Of a stretch of 64,000 nucleotides of DNA, positions 1 through 8,702 are shown piece after piece. The stretch comes from Deltaproteobacteria bacterium. Its GTDB lineage: Bacteria; Desulfobacterota; Desulfomonilia; UBA1062. A program made the position numbers and the translations under genes. The stretch covers positions 186,001 through 250,000 of the forward strand of contig JAHDRW010000008.1 of assembly GCA_018433085.1 (NCBI GenBank). The letters are read 5' to 3'. Below the pieces are notes generated by a model. That model was not told the DNA's origin. It made no database searches and was given only the letters and a program-made list of their open reading frames with translations. Each line of letters begins with the position of its first letter. The first letter of the stretch is position 1.

Positions 1-28
1 ACCTTATTATTTTCCTTATGGGGGGAAT

Positions 29-1030
29 ATGAAGATTGCGGTCTTTGAGGCGGAGCCATGGGAGCAGGGGATCTATAAAGACCTGCAGCAAGACCATGAG
101 GTTCTGTTTACGGAAGACTCCCTGGACGAAGACAATGCGGACCGGTGCGCCGATGCGCAGATCATCTCCACCTTCATCTACTCGGACCTGGGAGAGAAGG
201 TCCTCGAGCGGATTCCCGACTTGAGGTTCATCGCCACCCGGTCCACGGGATTCGACCATATTGCCCTTGACTACTGCAGGAGAAAGGGGATCCGCGTGTC
301 CAACGTACCGGAGTACGGATCCTGCACCGTTGCCGAGCATGTGTTCGGCCTCATTCTCACCATCTCCCGTCACCTCACCGAGGCCCTCGACCGGACCCGC
401 AAGGGGGACTTTTCCATCCGGGGGCTCAAAGGCTTCGATCTCCACGGCAAGGTGCTCGGGGTCATCGGCACGGGGACCATCGGCATGTGCGTGATCCGTA
501 TCGCCAGGGGATTCGACATGAAGGTCCATGCATTCGACGTAAGGCCCCAGGAGGGTATGGCAAAGCAGATGGGATTTACCTATCTCTCCATGGACGAGGT
601 CCTCAGGACGGCCGACATCATCACCCTGCATGTCCCCTCCAACGAAAAGACCAGAAACCTCATTTCCACCGGACAATTCGACCTCATGAAGGACGGGGCC
701 GTCCTGATCAATACCTCGCGCGGTCCCATCGTCGAGGTGGAGGCGCTGCTAAAGGCCCTGGCGGGGGGCAAGATCTCCGCCGCGGGGCTGGACGTGCTCT
801 CGGAAGAGCCCCTCATACGGGAAGAAGCAGAGCTGGTCAGGTCCATGTTCCAGCGGGACCACAACCTCCAGACCCTGCTCGCAGACCATGTCCTGCTCCG
901 AATGCGCAACGTCTACATCACGCCCCACAGCGCATTCTATACCCAGGAGGCGCTTCTGGACATCCTGAACACCACGGTGGAGAATATTCGCTCGTTTGCT
1001 TCGGGAACATCGATAAACCTCGTTGCCTGA
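29..1030 (+). CDS. D-isomer-specific 2-hydroxyacid dehydrogenase (D-lactate dehydrogenase-like)
   Basis: Probably a cytoplasmic NAD-dependent enzyme interconverting a 2-oxoacid and its D-2-hydroxyacid. The 333-residue length fits the family. Visible are the Rossmann GTGTIG at residues 147-152, an acidic D170 at the end of the second strand (NAD preference), the NTSRGPIV segment with the catalytic Arg (R231), the DVLSEEP segment with the catalytic Glu near 259-260, and the catalytic His in YITPHSAF (H300). The insert between that Glu and His resembles fermentative D-lactate dehydrogenases (LdhA type) more than phosphoglycerate or glyoxylate reductases. The start follows a GGGGGG-rich ribosome site with good spacing. 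Substrate is inferred. It stands alone, 93 bases before the slyD-like gene. Confidence 0.9.
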   Translation: MKIAVFEAEPWEQGIYKDLQQDHEVLFTEDSLDEDNADRCADAQIISTFIYSDLGEKVLERIPDLRFIATRSTGFDHIALDYCRRKGIRVSNVPEYGSCTVAEHVFGLILTISRHLTEALDRTRKGDFSIRGLKGFDLHGKVLGVIGTGTIGMCVIRIARGFDMKVHAFDVRPQEGMAKQMGFTYLSMDEVLRTADIITLHVPSNEKTRNLISTGQFDLMKDGAVLINTSRGPIVEVEALLKALAGGKISAAGLDVLSEEPLIREEAELVRSMFQRDHNLQTLLADHVLLRMRNVYITPHSAFYTQEALLDILNTTVENIRSFASGTSINLVA

Positions 1031-1123
1031 ATCACGTATTTTTTAAGCAGAAGGCACAAAGGGGATAGGGGTCTACAAACATGGTCTCCCCTTGAAAAAG
1101 GACTCTATCGGAGGAGAAAGAGG

Positions 1124-1544
1124 ATGAGAAAGGTACAAAAGGGAGCTACAGTCATTGCCCACTTCCCGGGCATGATGAAAAACGGCACGATTCTCGATGG
1201 GCCGCTGAGATCTACTGTTGGGTACGGAAGCACCTTCCCTGCGGTAGAAGAGGCCGGGGTCGGCCTTCTCCCCGGGGAGCTCGCCGGAGAAAAGGCCCCT
1301 CCGGAAAACGTGTTCGGGGTGTATCATCGGCAGGACCTCCTGAAGGAGCTCGCGAGGTATGAAAGAACGGAAGCCGGCGGTATACACGCGGGCAGGTGGA
1401 TGGAAGTGAGCCGGGAGTACGGGGGGTTCATTTCCGGCTTTGTCCTTAAGCGTCTCCGATTCGACCGTGGCCATCGACACGAATCATCCCCCGGCAGGCA
1501 AACGCATGAATTGTTCTGCACGGCTTCTCGACATATTGCCCTAA
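1124..1544 (+). pseudogene. SlyD-like FKBP-type peptidyl-prolyl isomerase, frameshifted
   Basis: Reading from ATG 1124 (good GGAGG site) gives a clear FKBP/SlyD start: KGATVIAHF, then NGTILDGPL, the VGYGSTFPAVEEA segment, PGE and APPENVFG. The end of a SlyD protein, with the signature DTNHPPAGKRM followed by LLDILP and a TAA at 1542-1544, lies in the next frame from 1452. One +1 shift near 1445-1452 joins the halves into a protein of about 140 residues, the normal family length. Without it the frame runs on past the mutM start with no family resemblance. It could be a mutation, a sequencing error or a real frameshift (CTT AAG C). SlyD-type proteins are cytoplasmic proline isomerases and chaperones that often handle metals. 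Confidence 0.75.
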
Positions 1545-1620
1545 AAAGAAGGATGTCAGGCCATATGTCACGAAACCCCAGTGCCCATATGCGGAAAGGA
1601 CCCATCGGGGAGGTCGCAGG

Positions 1621-2466
1621 ATGCCCGAGTTGCCCGACGTAGAGATCTTCAGGCAGTACCTCGAATCCACGTCACTGCATAAGAACATCGTCGATGCCGA
1701 GGTGCGGGAGCCTTCACTGGTTGAGGGAACGCCTGTCCAGGAATTCCGCCAGTCTCTCAAACACAAACGCATGACGGATACCGCCCGCCACGGGAAGTAC
1801 CTGCTGGTAAATCTGGACGGCCAGCTCTGGATCGTCATGCACTTCGGGATGACCGGCTCTCTGTGCTACTACCGCCGTGGTGACCCCGAACCCGGCCAGA
1901 CGAAAGTCCGGTTTACGTTCGATACCGGCTATCATCTTGCCTACACCAGCAGGAGAAATCTGGGAAAGGTGTTTCTCATCACCTCTCCCCAGGATTTTAT
2001 CAGTTCCCGGCAACTGGGCCCGGACGCCCTCTCCCAGAGGATGGACTTTCCCCTGTTCCGCCGGACGTTGAGAAGGAAAAAGGGCATGATCAAGCCGGCG
2101 CTCATGGACCAGAGCGCCATCGCGGGAATCGGCAACCTCTATTCGGACGAGATCCTGTTCCAGGCCGGGATCAATCCTTCCCGGCATCTGGATTCACTGC
2201 GGGAAGACCAGCTCCGGAATATCTTCACCGCCATGAAAAAGGTGCTGAAGATCGCGATTCGGTTCCGGGCCGACCCGTCCCTTTTCCCCGACGCGTGCCT
2301 CCTGCCCCGACGGGCGCACGGAGACCGGTGCCCCCGGTGCAGGTCGGAGCTGAAGGCCCGGAAGATCTCGGGAAGAACTACCTTTTACTGCCCGCGGTGC
2401 CAGCCGGAGCCCGCCCGTGCATCTTCGGAAAAGGACCCCGGGGAGGGCACCGCCCGTGCATGCTGA
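1621..2466 (+). CDS. mutM: Formamidopyrimidine-DNA glycosylase (Fpg/Nei family)
   Basis: Base-excision-repair glycosylase/AP lyase removing oxidised purines such as 8-oxoguanine. The N-terminus PELPDVE supplies the catalytic Pro2 and Glu3 after removal of Met1. The conserved Lys lies in RHGKYLL (K59). The helix-two-turn-helix region holds IAGIGNLYSDEILF, the invariant Asn loop. A C-terminal zinc finger CPRC...CPRC lies at about residues 238-260. The length of 281 residues is normal with a short tail after the zinc finger. The ATG overlaps the out-of-frame continuation of the upstream slyD-like reading frame. Fpg and Nei share this architecture, so 8-oxoG specificity is inferred. Confidence 0.93.
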   Translation: MPELPDVEIFRQYLESTSLHKNIVDAEVREPSLVEGTPVQEFRQSLKHKRMTDTARHGKYLLVNLDGQLWIVMHFGMTGSLCYYRRGDPEPGQTKVRFTFDTGYHLAYTSRRNLGKVFLITSPQDFISSRQLGPDALSQRMDFPLFRRTLRRKKGMIKPALMDQSAIAGIGNLYSDEILFQAGINPSRHLDSLREDQLRNIFTAMKKVLKIAIRFRADPSLFPDACLLPRRAHGDRCPRCRSELKARKISGRTTFYCPRCQPEPARASSEKDPGEGTARAC

Positions 2467-2781
2467 CCTTCCAATCCCAGATGTGTCCGGCGAGAAAGGA
2501 ATTGTCCTGCGATACTGGACGGTTTTCATGCCTGAGACCGTTTTTTCGCCCGAGGAGGGACCTGATCTTCCGGAAGGCGTGACCATCCCTTTCCTCCGCT
2601 CCGGGAGCCGTTGGATGCGGTTTTTCTCCCCGGATTCCGCACGGCGGGCTTAAGGAGAGAACGCAATGGTGATCGGCTGGCACATATTTTGTAGATCCTT
2701 CCTGAATTTGAAATCTTATGCATGAAGGGGGCTTGGGGGAATGAAACACTGTTTTCCCGCCAACCGTGAAAAGGGCACCGG
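2467..2781 (+). other. Intergenic region between mutM and galT
   Basis: 315 bases with no convincing gene. Short open frames here have no family resemblance or ribosome site. The last 40 bases are G-rich and presumably carry the galT leader. Confidence 0.4.
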
Positions 2782-3849
2782 ATGAAAAGGGCGACGTCCA
2801 CATTACCTGCCGCGCACAGAAACGAGATGAGGTACAACCCTGTCACGGGCAGATGGGTGATCTATGCCCTTTCCCGTCGGCAGCGGCCCCGGGAGATGGT
2901 CGGAGCGCGGGAAGGCGTACGCGGCGAGCCGGCCTATGATGAGCGCTGCCCCTTCTGTCCGGGGCACGAGCAGGATCTCACCCCCATTCTCCTGGAATAC
3001 GGCCGTGGCGATTCCCCTTGGCAGATCAGGGTGGTGGAGAACAAATATCCCGCGCTGACCCCGGAGGGCGACCTGAAGCGGGTTTGCCAGGGGATGTATA
3101 TGAGGATGGAAGGCTACGGACACCATGAGGTGGTCATCGAAAGCCCGGTGCACAACCGGCAGATCCCGGTCATGACCGTGGGCGAGGTGAAGACGATCGT
3201 CGAGGCGTATCACCGGCGATACCTCGAGCTCATCCGGCTTAAGAAGAACCTGCTGGTCGTCATCTTCCGCAACTACGGCCGCCGTGCGGGGGCGTCTCTC
3301 GCCCATCCCCATTCCCAGATCATCTCGACCGGCGTAGTCCCCGGGCACATCCGCGAGCAGGAGTACCGGGCGCAGCGGTACTTCGATCAGTGGGGCAGCT
3401 GCATGTACTGCGACATGCTCGCGGAGGAGCTTTCTGCAGGCCTCCGCATCATCCATGCAAACCGGTCTTTCGTATCGTTCGTCCCGTATGCGGCGGCACA
3501 GCCCTTTGAGATATGGATCATGCCCCGGGCGCACAAGGCGCATTTCGGTGATATATCCGCAGAGGAGAAGGCCGATCTGGCCTCTTCACTGCACAGCATG
3601 CTCCGGAGGGTACAGGAGAGGCTGAACGACCCGGATTACAACTACGTGATCCATTCCAACGCCAAGTACCGCACCGATGAGCCTCAGGCACACTGGTTTC
3701 TGCAGATCGCGCCGAGGCTGACCACCCGGGCGGGCTTCGAGATAGGCTCGGGCATGAGCATCAACACAAGCCTGCCCGAAGACGACGCCGCGTTCCTGCG
3801 TTCGGACCCCCTGCCTGAAAAAGGAGATCGGAATGCCGCACAGATATGA
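2782..3849 (+). CDS. galT: Galactose-1-phosphate uridylyltransferase-type enzyme
   Basis: HIT-superfamily nucleotidyltransferase exchanging UMP between UDP-glucose and a hexose-1-phosphate. Visible are the substrate-proximal RYNPVTGRWVI (from residue 17), a zinc-type pair CPFC (C56, C59), the active-site HPHSQI at 175-180 with nucleophile H177, and the C-terminal HWFLQIAPRL. The length of 355 residues fits GalT. ATG 2782 is used; ATG 2827, just before the conserved RYNPVTGRW, is a plausible alternative. Its last 17 bases overlap the trehalose synthase gene, so the two are probably co-translated. Some homologues act on ADP-glucose, so the physiological nucleotide sugar is not certain. Confidence 0.88.
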   Translation: MKRATSTLPAAHRNEMRYNPVTGRWVIYALSRRQRPREMVGAREGVRGEPAYDERCPFCPGHEQDLTPILLEYGRGDSPWQIRVVENKYPALTPEGDLKRVCQGMYMRMEGYGHHEVVIESPVHNRQIPVMTVGEVKTIVEAYHRRYLELIRLKKNLLVVIFRNYGRRAGASLAHPHSQIISTGVVPGHIREQEYRAQRYFDQWGSCMYCDMLAEELSAGLRIIHANRSFVSFVPYAAAQPFEIWIMPRAHKAHFGDISAEEKADLASSLHSMLRRVQERLNDPDYNYVIHSNAKYRTDEPQAHWFLQIAPRLTTRAGFEIGSGMSINTSLPEDDAAFLRSDPLPEKGDRNAAQI

Positions 3850-5068
3850 CCTGGCAACCATCGAGGACTACCGGCCCCTGATCGGGGCCGCCGTTGTGGA
3901 GCGGATCAGGGAAAAGGCGGAGATGCTCCGCGGTCTTCATGTCGCCCACATCAACTCCACATACTACGGAGGGGGTGTTGCCGAGATTCTCTCCCCACTG
4001 ACCCTGCTTATGAACTCCGTGGGCATCATGACCGGATGGCGGGTGATTCAGGGAGCACCCGACTTCTTCAGCATCACCAAGAAGATGCACAACGCCCTGC
4101 AGGGAGGCGCCATCAACCTCTCTCCCCGGAAATGCCGCATCTATGAGGATATCGTCTATGAAAACGCGGTCAGGAACCATCTGCACGACCATGATTTCGT
4201 CGTCGTGCACGACCCTCAACCCCTTCCCATGGTGACGAACTACAAAAAAAACTGTCCCTGGGTGTGGAGGTGCCACCTGGATCTCACCAACCCTCACCAG
4301 GAGCTCTGGAAATACCTTCTGCGGTTCATCGAGATGTACGATGCAGTGGTTCTCTCCCTCGAGGAGTACCGCCAGCGGCTCCGGACCCCTCAACTCTTCT
4401 TCAAGCCCTGCATCGATCCTTTCTCGATCAAAAACCGGGACATGGCTGCCGAAGACATCCGCGAACGGCTCGATCACTACCATATACCCGCCGACCTCCC
4501 CATCGTCACCCAGATATCGCGGTTCGACCGGTGGAAAGACCCGGCCGGGGTCATCGAGGCGTTCAGGCTCGCGAGAGAGGAGGTTCCCTGCACCCTGGTC
4601 CTGCTCGGGAACGTGGCCACGGACGACCCGGAAGGCGGAGAGGTCTACAACTCGCTCCTCAATCAGCGCGAAGAGCGCATCATCATTATCAGCCGGCAGG
4701 ACACAGCCCTGGTCAACGCGCTGCAGCGCCACGCCGCCGTGGTGATGCAGAAGTCGCTGCGCGAGGGGTTCGGGCTGACGGTGACCGAGGCCATGTGGAA
4801 GGGCGCAGCCGTGATAGGCGGCAATGCAGGAGGCATCAGCTACCAGATCGAGGACGGGGTAAACGGATTTCTGGTCTCCACCATTGAGGAGGCCGCAGAC
4901 AGGATAGTCCGCCTCATCCGGGACGAGGAGCTGCGGTCGAGCCTGGGAAAGGCGGCACGCGAGCAGGTCAGGGAGAACTTTCTCATGACACGGCTTCTGG
5001 AGGACTACCTCGATCTCTTTTCCTCCTTCGAGACCATCTTCCGCCTGAGAGACGGGGAGAAAGCATGA
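3833..5068 (+). CDS. treT: Trehalose synthase, TreT-type GT4 glycosyltransferase
   Basis: GT-B glycosyltransferase expected to join a nucleotide-activated glucose to glucose, giving trehalose in one step. The opening resembles TreT: VAHINSTYYGGGVAEILSPL at about residues 36-55, the HDPQPLPM loop near 122, and WRCHLDL near 141. The C-terminal Rossmann domain carries SRFDRWKDP near 226 and the GT4 donor-binding block SLREGFGLTVTEAMWKGAAV near 301-325 with the EX7E pattern. The length of 411 residues matches the family. It starts inside galT and ends about 100 bases before a strong terminator, so galT-treT is one unit. Function is inferred from family resemblance. Confidence 0.85.
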   Translation: MPHRYDLATIEDYRPLIGAAVVERIREKAEMLRGLHVAHINSTYYGGGVAEILSPLTLLMNSVGIMTGWRVIQGAPDFFSITKKMHNALQGGAINLSPRKCRIYEDIVYENAVRNHLHDHDFVVVHDPQPLPMVTNYKKNCPWVWRCHLDLTNPHQELWKYLLRFIEMYDAVVLSLEEYRQRLRTPQLFFKPCIDPFSIKNRDMAAEDIRERLDHYHIPADLPIVTQISRFDRWKDPAGVIEAFRLAREEVPCTLVLLGNVATDDPEGGEVYNSLLNQREERIIIISRQDTALVNALQRHAAVVMQKSLREGFGLTVTEAMWKGAAVIGGNAGGISYQIEDGVNGFLVSTIEEAADRIVRLIRDEELRSSLGKAAREQVRENFLMTRLLEDYLDLFSSFETIFRLRDGEKA

Positions 5069-5170
5069 ACACAATACCATCCGCCGCAGGCCTGTGCGGG
5101 ACGGGGACGCCGACCCCGCGCATCCTGCGTAAGGATATATCAGAACAAGACGTTAGCACCTCTCATTTTC

Positions 5171-5213
5171 AGGGCCGGGGCTGTCAGTCCTCGCCCCGGC
5201 CCTGCTCTTTTTT
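5171..5213 (+). terminator. Rho-independent terminator of the galT-treT unit
   Basis: A perfect 11-bp G/C-rich stem (5171-5181 with 5193-5203), an 11-base loop, then a run of six T at 5208-5213. It lies about 100 bases after treT and before polX. Confidence 0.85.
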
Positions 5214-5309
5214 CCCTGTACAGCTGCCCGCGTGGAAGGAGTCCCCGGGACGTGCCGGCCGAAGCTGCCGGGGGGTGCCCGATGTCCTGGGGCCTGAAGG
5301 CGGTGAACC

Positions 5310-7037
5310 ATGCCATTCCACAACCAGGAAATAGCTGCCGCGTTCGAGAAGCTGGCAGATCTTCTGGAGATCCAGGGAGCCAATCAGTTCCGCGTGCTGG
5401 CATACCGGAACGCAGCCCGGACCATCGAGTCACAGCCGAAAAGCGTCGCCGACATGATCGATGAGGGAGAAGACCTTCAGGAACTGCCCGGAATCGGCCA
5501 TGACCTGGCGGCAAAGATCCGGGAATACGCGAGCACAGGCCGGATCAGGCGGCTGGATGAGCTGGAGAGGGAGATCCCCGAAGGCCTGAGCATCCTCATG
5601 AAAATCGAGGGCCTCGGTCCGAAGAAGGTGAAAACCCTCCACGACCGGCTGGGTATTTCTTCCAGGCACGACCTTGAAACAGCGGCACGCAGCGGAGAGA
5701 TCGCCCGGATCAGGGGTTTCGGCCCGAAGACCGAGCAGAAGATTCTTCGTGGATTATCCACCGCTGCCGCCCGCTCCACCCGGATCAAGTTCATCACCGC
5801 CCACGAGATCGCCCGGGCGTACCTCGCACACCTCAATGCCCTCAAGGCGGTCAGGCAGGCGGTCGTGGCCGGGAGCTACCGCCGGAAAAAAGAGACCGTG
5901 GGCGATCTGGATATCCTGGTAATCTGTGAAGAACCCGGGCTGGTCATGGACCGCTTCACCGGCTTCGAAGAGGTGAGCTCCGTGGTCTCACGGGGCGCGA
6001 CTCGGTCCACGGTCGTCCTGAGGTCCGGCCTCCAGGTGGATATCCGGGTGGTGCCCGGAGAGAGCTACGGTGCGGCCCTGCACTATTTCACCGGGTCGAA
6101 GGAACACGGTGTCGCGGTGAGGAAGATTGCGCAGAAAAGCGGCCTCAAGATCAACGAGTACGGCGTCTTCCGCGGGGAAGAGCGCATCGCCGGACGGACC
6201 GAGGAAGAGGTCTACCGTAGCGTGGGCCTGCCCTTCATCGAACCGGAGCTGAGGGAAAACCGGGGCGAGATCGAGGCAGCCCGGAGAGGCGATCTGCCAC
6301 GGCTCATCACCCTGGAAGATATCCGGGGAGATCTCCACGCGCACACCACCCTCTCGGACGGCAAGAACACCCTGGAGGAAATGGTGGAGGCCGCGCGCAG
6401 CCGCGGGTATGAGTATCTGGCCGTCACCAACCACTCCCCCCAGGTGACGGTGGCCCATGGGATCGACAGCACCGTTCTCATGAAACAGATCGAGGAGATC
6501 GACCGGATCAACGAGCGCTACCCCGATATCACGATCCTGAAGTCATCCGAGGTGGACATCCTCAAGGACGGATCCCTCGACTATCCGGACGAGGTCCTCA
6601 GGCAGCTCGATTTCACGGTCTGTTCCATTCACTACCACCAGCACCTCTCCCGGGAGAAACAGACCGAGCGGGTACTCAAGGCCATGGACAACCCCTGTTT
6701 CACGATCTTCGGGCACCCCACCGGCCGCCTCATCAACGAACGGGAACCCTACGAGATCGACCTGGAGCGGGTCATCGAGGCGGCACGGGAAAATGGCCGC
6801 TTTCTCGAGCTCAATGCAAACCCCGACCGACTGGATCTGGACGACATCTACTGCAAGGCGGCCAGGGACGCGGGGGTAATGATCGCCATATCCACCGACG
6901 CCCACAGCGTTTTCAACCTCGGCTATATGGAGATGGGAATCAACCAGGCCAGAAGGGGATGGCTGGAGCCCCGCAACGTGCTCAACTGCCTGGGTATCGA
7001 AGACCTGAAACGCCGCGTGAAGCGGGTGTCGACGTGA
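5310..7037 (+). CDS. polX: DNA polymerase X with PHP exonuclease domain (PolX)
   Basis: Repair polymerase of family X with a C-terminal PHP phosphoesterase. Domains: helix-hairpin-helix segments at about 45-130 (LPGIGHDLAAKI, IEGLGPKKVKTL, IRGFGPKTEQK), a polymerase palm with GSYRRKKETVGDLDILV near 188-205 holding the metal-binding Asp pair, and a PHP domain from about 338 beginning DLHAHTTLSDG with later metal ligands (TNHSP, SSEVDIL, SIHYH, HPTGR, STDAH). The length of 575 residues is typical of bacterial PolX. These enzymes fill short gaps, and the PHP domain gives 3'-5' exonuclease/AP-endonuclease activity. It is monocistronic here, with a terminator before it. Confidence 0.95.
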   Translation: MPFHNQEIAAAFEKLADLLEIQGANQFRVLAYRNAARTIESQPKSVADMIDEGEDLQELPGIGHDLAAKIREYASTGRIRRLDELEREIPEGLSILMKIEGLGPKKVKTLHDRLGISSRHDLETAARSGEIARIRGFGPKTEQKILRGLSTAAARSTRIKFITAHEIARAYLAHLNALKAVRQAVVAGSYRRKKETVGDLDILVICEEPGLVMDRFTGFEEVSSVVSRGATRSTVVLRSGLQVDIRVVPGESYGAALHYFTGSKEHGVAVRKIAQKSGLKINEYGVFRGEERIAGRTEEEVYRSVGLPFIEPELRENRGEIEAARRGDLPRLITLEDIRGDLHAHTTLSDGKNTLEEMVEAARSRGYEYLAVTNHSPQVTVAHGIDSTVLMKQIEEIDRINERYPDITILKSSEVDILKDGSLDYPDEVLRQLDFTVCSIHYHQHLSREKQTERVLKAMDNPCFTIFGHPTGRLINEREPYEIDLERVIEAARENGRFLELNANPDRLDLDDIYCKAARDAGVMIAISTDAHSVFNLGYMEMGINQARRGWLEPRNVLNCLGIEDLKRRVKRVST

Positions 7038-7059
7038 TGCCTCCACCCGAGAAAAAGAC

Positions 7060-7409
7060 GGTCTCTGTATCCCGTTGATTTCATACAAAGTGGTCGGCTC
7101 TTTCCCGGTTCCTGTGCAGATCCTGCTCACCGCTATGGCTCTGGGCATCCCCCTGCCCATAACCCCCTGCAGACTGAATATGATCAGCGACGTGTTCCCC
7201 GCCCTTGCCCTGGCAGCGGGCAAGGTCGACCCGGCCCTGATGGATCGGCCGCCTATCTGCCCGGTATGTCCCGTGCCTTGGACCTGTATCCCCCAGAGAT
7301 GGCCGGCTGGCTCGTGATCCTCGGAATGAGCGTAGCACCGCTCGTCATAGTCCAGGTACTGAAATCGCTGTCCCCAATCCGGAAGGACACCTCTTCCGGG
7401 TCCTCGTAA
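7060..7409 (+). pseudogene. Decayed C-terminal relic of a P-type (Ca2+/H+-like) cation ATPase
   Basis: Two short stretches in different frames both match the C-terminal transmembrane domain of P2/P3-type cation ATPases. Frame 1 (about 7075-7254) reads GIPLPITP, then DVFPALALAAGKVDPALMDRPP, matching the usual PLPLTP...DxxPALAL...PDLMxRPP block. Frame 3 (7254-7409) reads YLPGMSRAL then MAGWLVILGMSVAPLVIV, matching the last transmembrane helix, and ends at TAA 7407-7409. The helices normally lying between them are missing, as are the phosphorylation and nucleotide domains. The best reading is a gene remnant with an internal deletion and a frame change. No intact P2/P3-type copy is in the window. 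Confidence 0.65.
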
Positions 7410-7705
7410 ATACCTCGGGAGAACGCCATTTGCTTCATGGCGCGTCCTGCCTATATTGTTTGGTAAGGGATCAGAGAATCTCCGGTGAGAAGCTCGGTAG
7501 AAAGCAACTGCATCGACAGATTCAGCGAGGCTCCGGCATTCTTCATCCGCATGCTGTCCGTCCCCTGATATCCCTTGAGTAGCCGGCAGACGGGCACCGG
7601 GATCGGCCCGGCGTGTGCTCCATGGCCCGGCGGCACTCTTATCGGGATGCTCCCCCTGTCAGGGCCGGAGCAACGCCCCCGGGGATGTCCTCATGAAGGA
7701 GACCT

Positions 7706-8437
7706 ATGGAAAAAAGCGCCAAGGAAACATACCAGAAGTTTGTAGCACATATGGTCCACGACCTGAAGTCCCCTGCCATCGTCATCGGCGGATACGCACA
7801 CCGGCTGCGATCCGGGAAGATCGGGGATCTGACGGATGATCAGAAGCATGCGCTCGATATGATCATCGAAAACACCAAGAGGCTCGAGCACGATCTGCAC
7901 ATGATCCTGGACTATTTCCAGTCGGACAGGGAACCGGCCTCCATGATGTTCCCCGAACGCGTCGATGTATGCGCCCTCCTGAAGGACCAGGTGGAAAACT
8001 ACCTGGTCGAGTCGCAGGAAAAGGGAATATCTCTGGAGCTCCGGATCTCCCCCGGGCCGATATTTCTGCTGGCCTACGCCAACCCGCTCGCCAAGGCGAT
8101 TCAAAACCTCATCGACAATGCATTGAAATACACGCCCTCCGGGGGGCGCGTGATCGTCAGCGCCGAGTCATCCGAAGATTCCGTGGTCATCAGCATCCAG
8201 GACACGGGCAGGGGATTGCGGCAGAAGGACATCGAGGACATCGTCAAGCCGTTCGAGGAGGTCATGGATCTCCCTAACCGTGAGCTGCGCGGCTTCGGGC
8301 TGGGCCTCTCCAATGTCAAGCGCTATGTAGACATGCACCACGGACAGCTCTGTGTGGAGAGCGCGGAAGGGGTGGGAAGCACCTTCACCCTGATTTTCCC
8401 GAAACGCCCGGTGGACGGGAAGGAGCTTAAAAAATGA
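7706..8437 (+). CDS. Soluble sensor histidine kinase (HisKA-HATPase)
   Basis: Minimal two-component kinase of 243 residues without membrane helix, PAS or HAMP domain. The phosphoacceptor H-box is HMVHDLKSP with H18 as the likely phosphorylated residue. An HATPase_c domain follows: N-box NLIDNALKYTPSGG near 132-145, G1 box DTGRGLRQKD near 172-181, and G2 box GFGLGLSNVKRY near 196-207. The start is supported by AAGGAG (7697-7702) a few bases upstream. No response regulator is adjacent, so it is an orphan kinase or the output half of a split system. A hairpin follows directly. Confidence 0.88.
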   Translation: MEKSAKETYQKFVAHMVHDLKSPAIVIGGYAHRLRSGKIGDLTDDQKHALDMIIENTKRLEHDLHMILDYFQSDREPASMMFPERVDVCALLKDQVENYLVESQEKGISLELRISPGPIFLLAYANPLAKAIQNLIDNALKYTPSGGRVIVSAESSEDSVVISIQDTGRGLRQKDIEDIVKPFEEVMDLPNRELRGFGLGLSNVKRYVDMHHGQLCVESAEGVGSTFTLIFPKRPVDGKELKK

Positions 8438-8440
8438 AAA

Positions 8441-8470
8441 CGCCATGCGGATCTCTTCATCCGCATGGCG
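8441..8470 (+). terminator. Hairpin after the histidine kinase gene
   Basis: A perfect 12-bp stem (8441-8452 with 8459-8470) and a 6-base loop, starting 4 bases after the kinase stop. There is no real T-run, so it may terminate weakly or protect the 3' end. Confidence 0.55.
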
Positions 8471-8526
8471 CATATATTGGTTGACTCCCCCCAGGGTTCC
8501 CCCTCTTTTTCCCCTTTCTCGGCAGG

Positions 8527-8573
8527 AAAAAAATGAGGGTTGGAGAACGGGGCTGAGGTAGGTTCTCCAACCC
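8527..8573 (-). terminator. Rho-independent terminator of gap
   Basis: A perfect 12-bp inverted repeat (8537-8548 with 8562-8573) and a 13-base loop. Read on the minus strand the stem is followed by TCA and a run of seven T (8533-8527). It lies about 130 bases beyond the gap stop. Confidence 0.8.
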
Positions 8574-8702
8574 CCGCTAAGAGGAGCATACGTGGTCTTT
8601 TGTATAGTGCCTGTAATACCTTCCTTTCTCTCTGTACATGCTCTTCACTTCTTCGTCCTTAAAGGCCGGTTTGTCCTTGTGCACCTTTCCCCGGTCCTTT
8701 TT

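Noticed and set aside
3761-5080. Minus-strand open frame of 439 residues opposite treT
   Set aside because: Shadow of the treT gene, with no family resemblance and His/Gly-biased composition typical of antisense frames.
5065-5334. Plus-strand frame of 89 residues after treT
   Set aside because: Overlaps a clear terminator hairpin and lacks family resemblance.
7451-7636. Small minus-strand frame of 61 residues after the ATPase relic
   Set aside because: Its end reads somewhat protein-like, but there is no ribosome site or family match, so it is not called.
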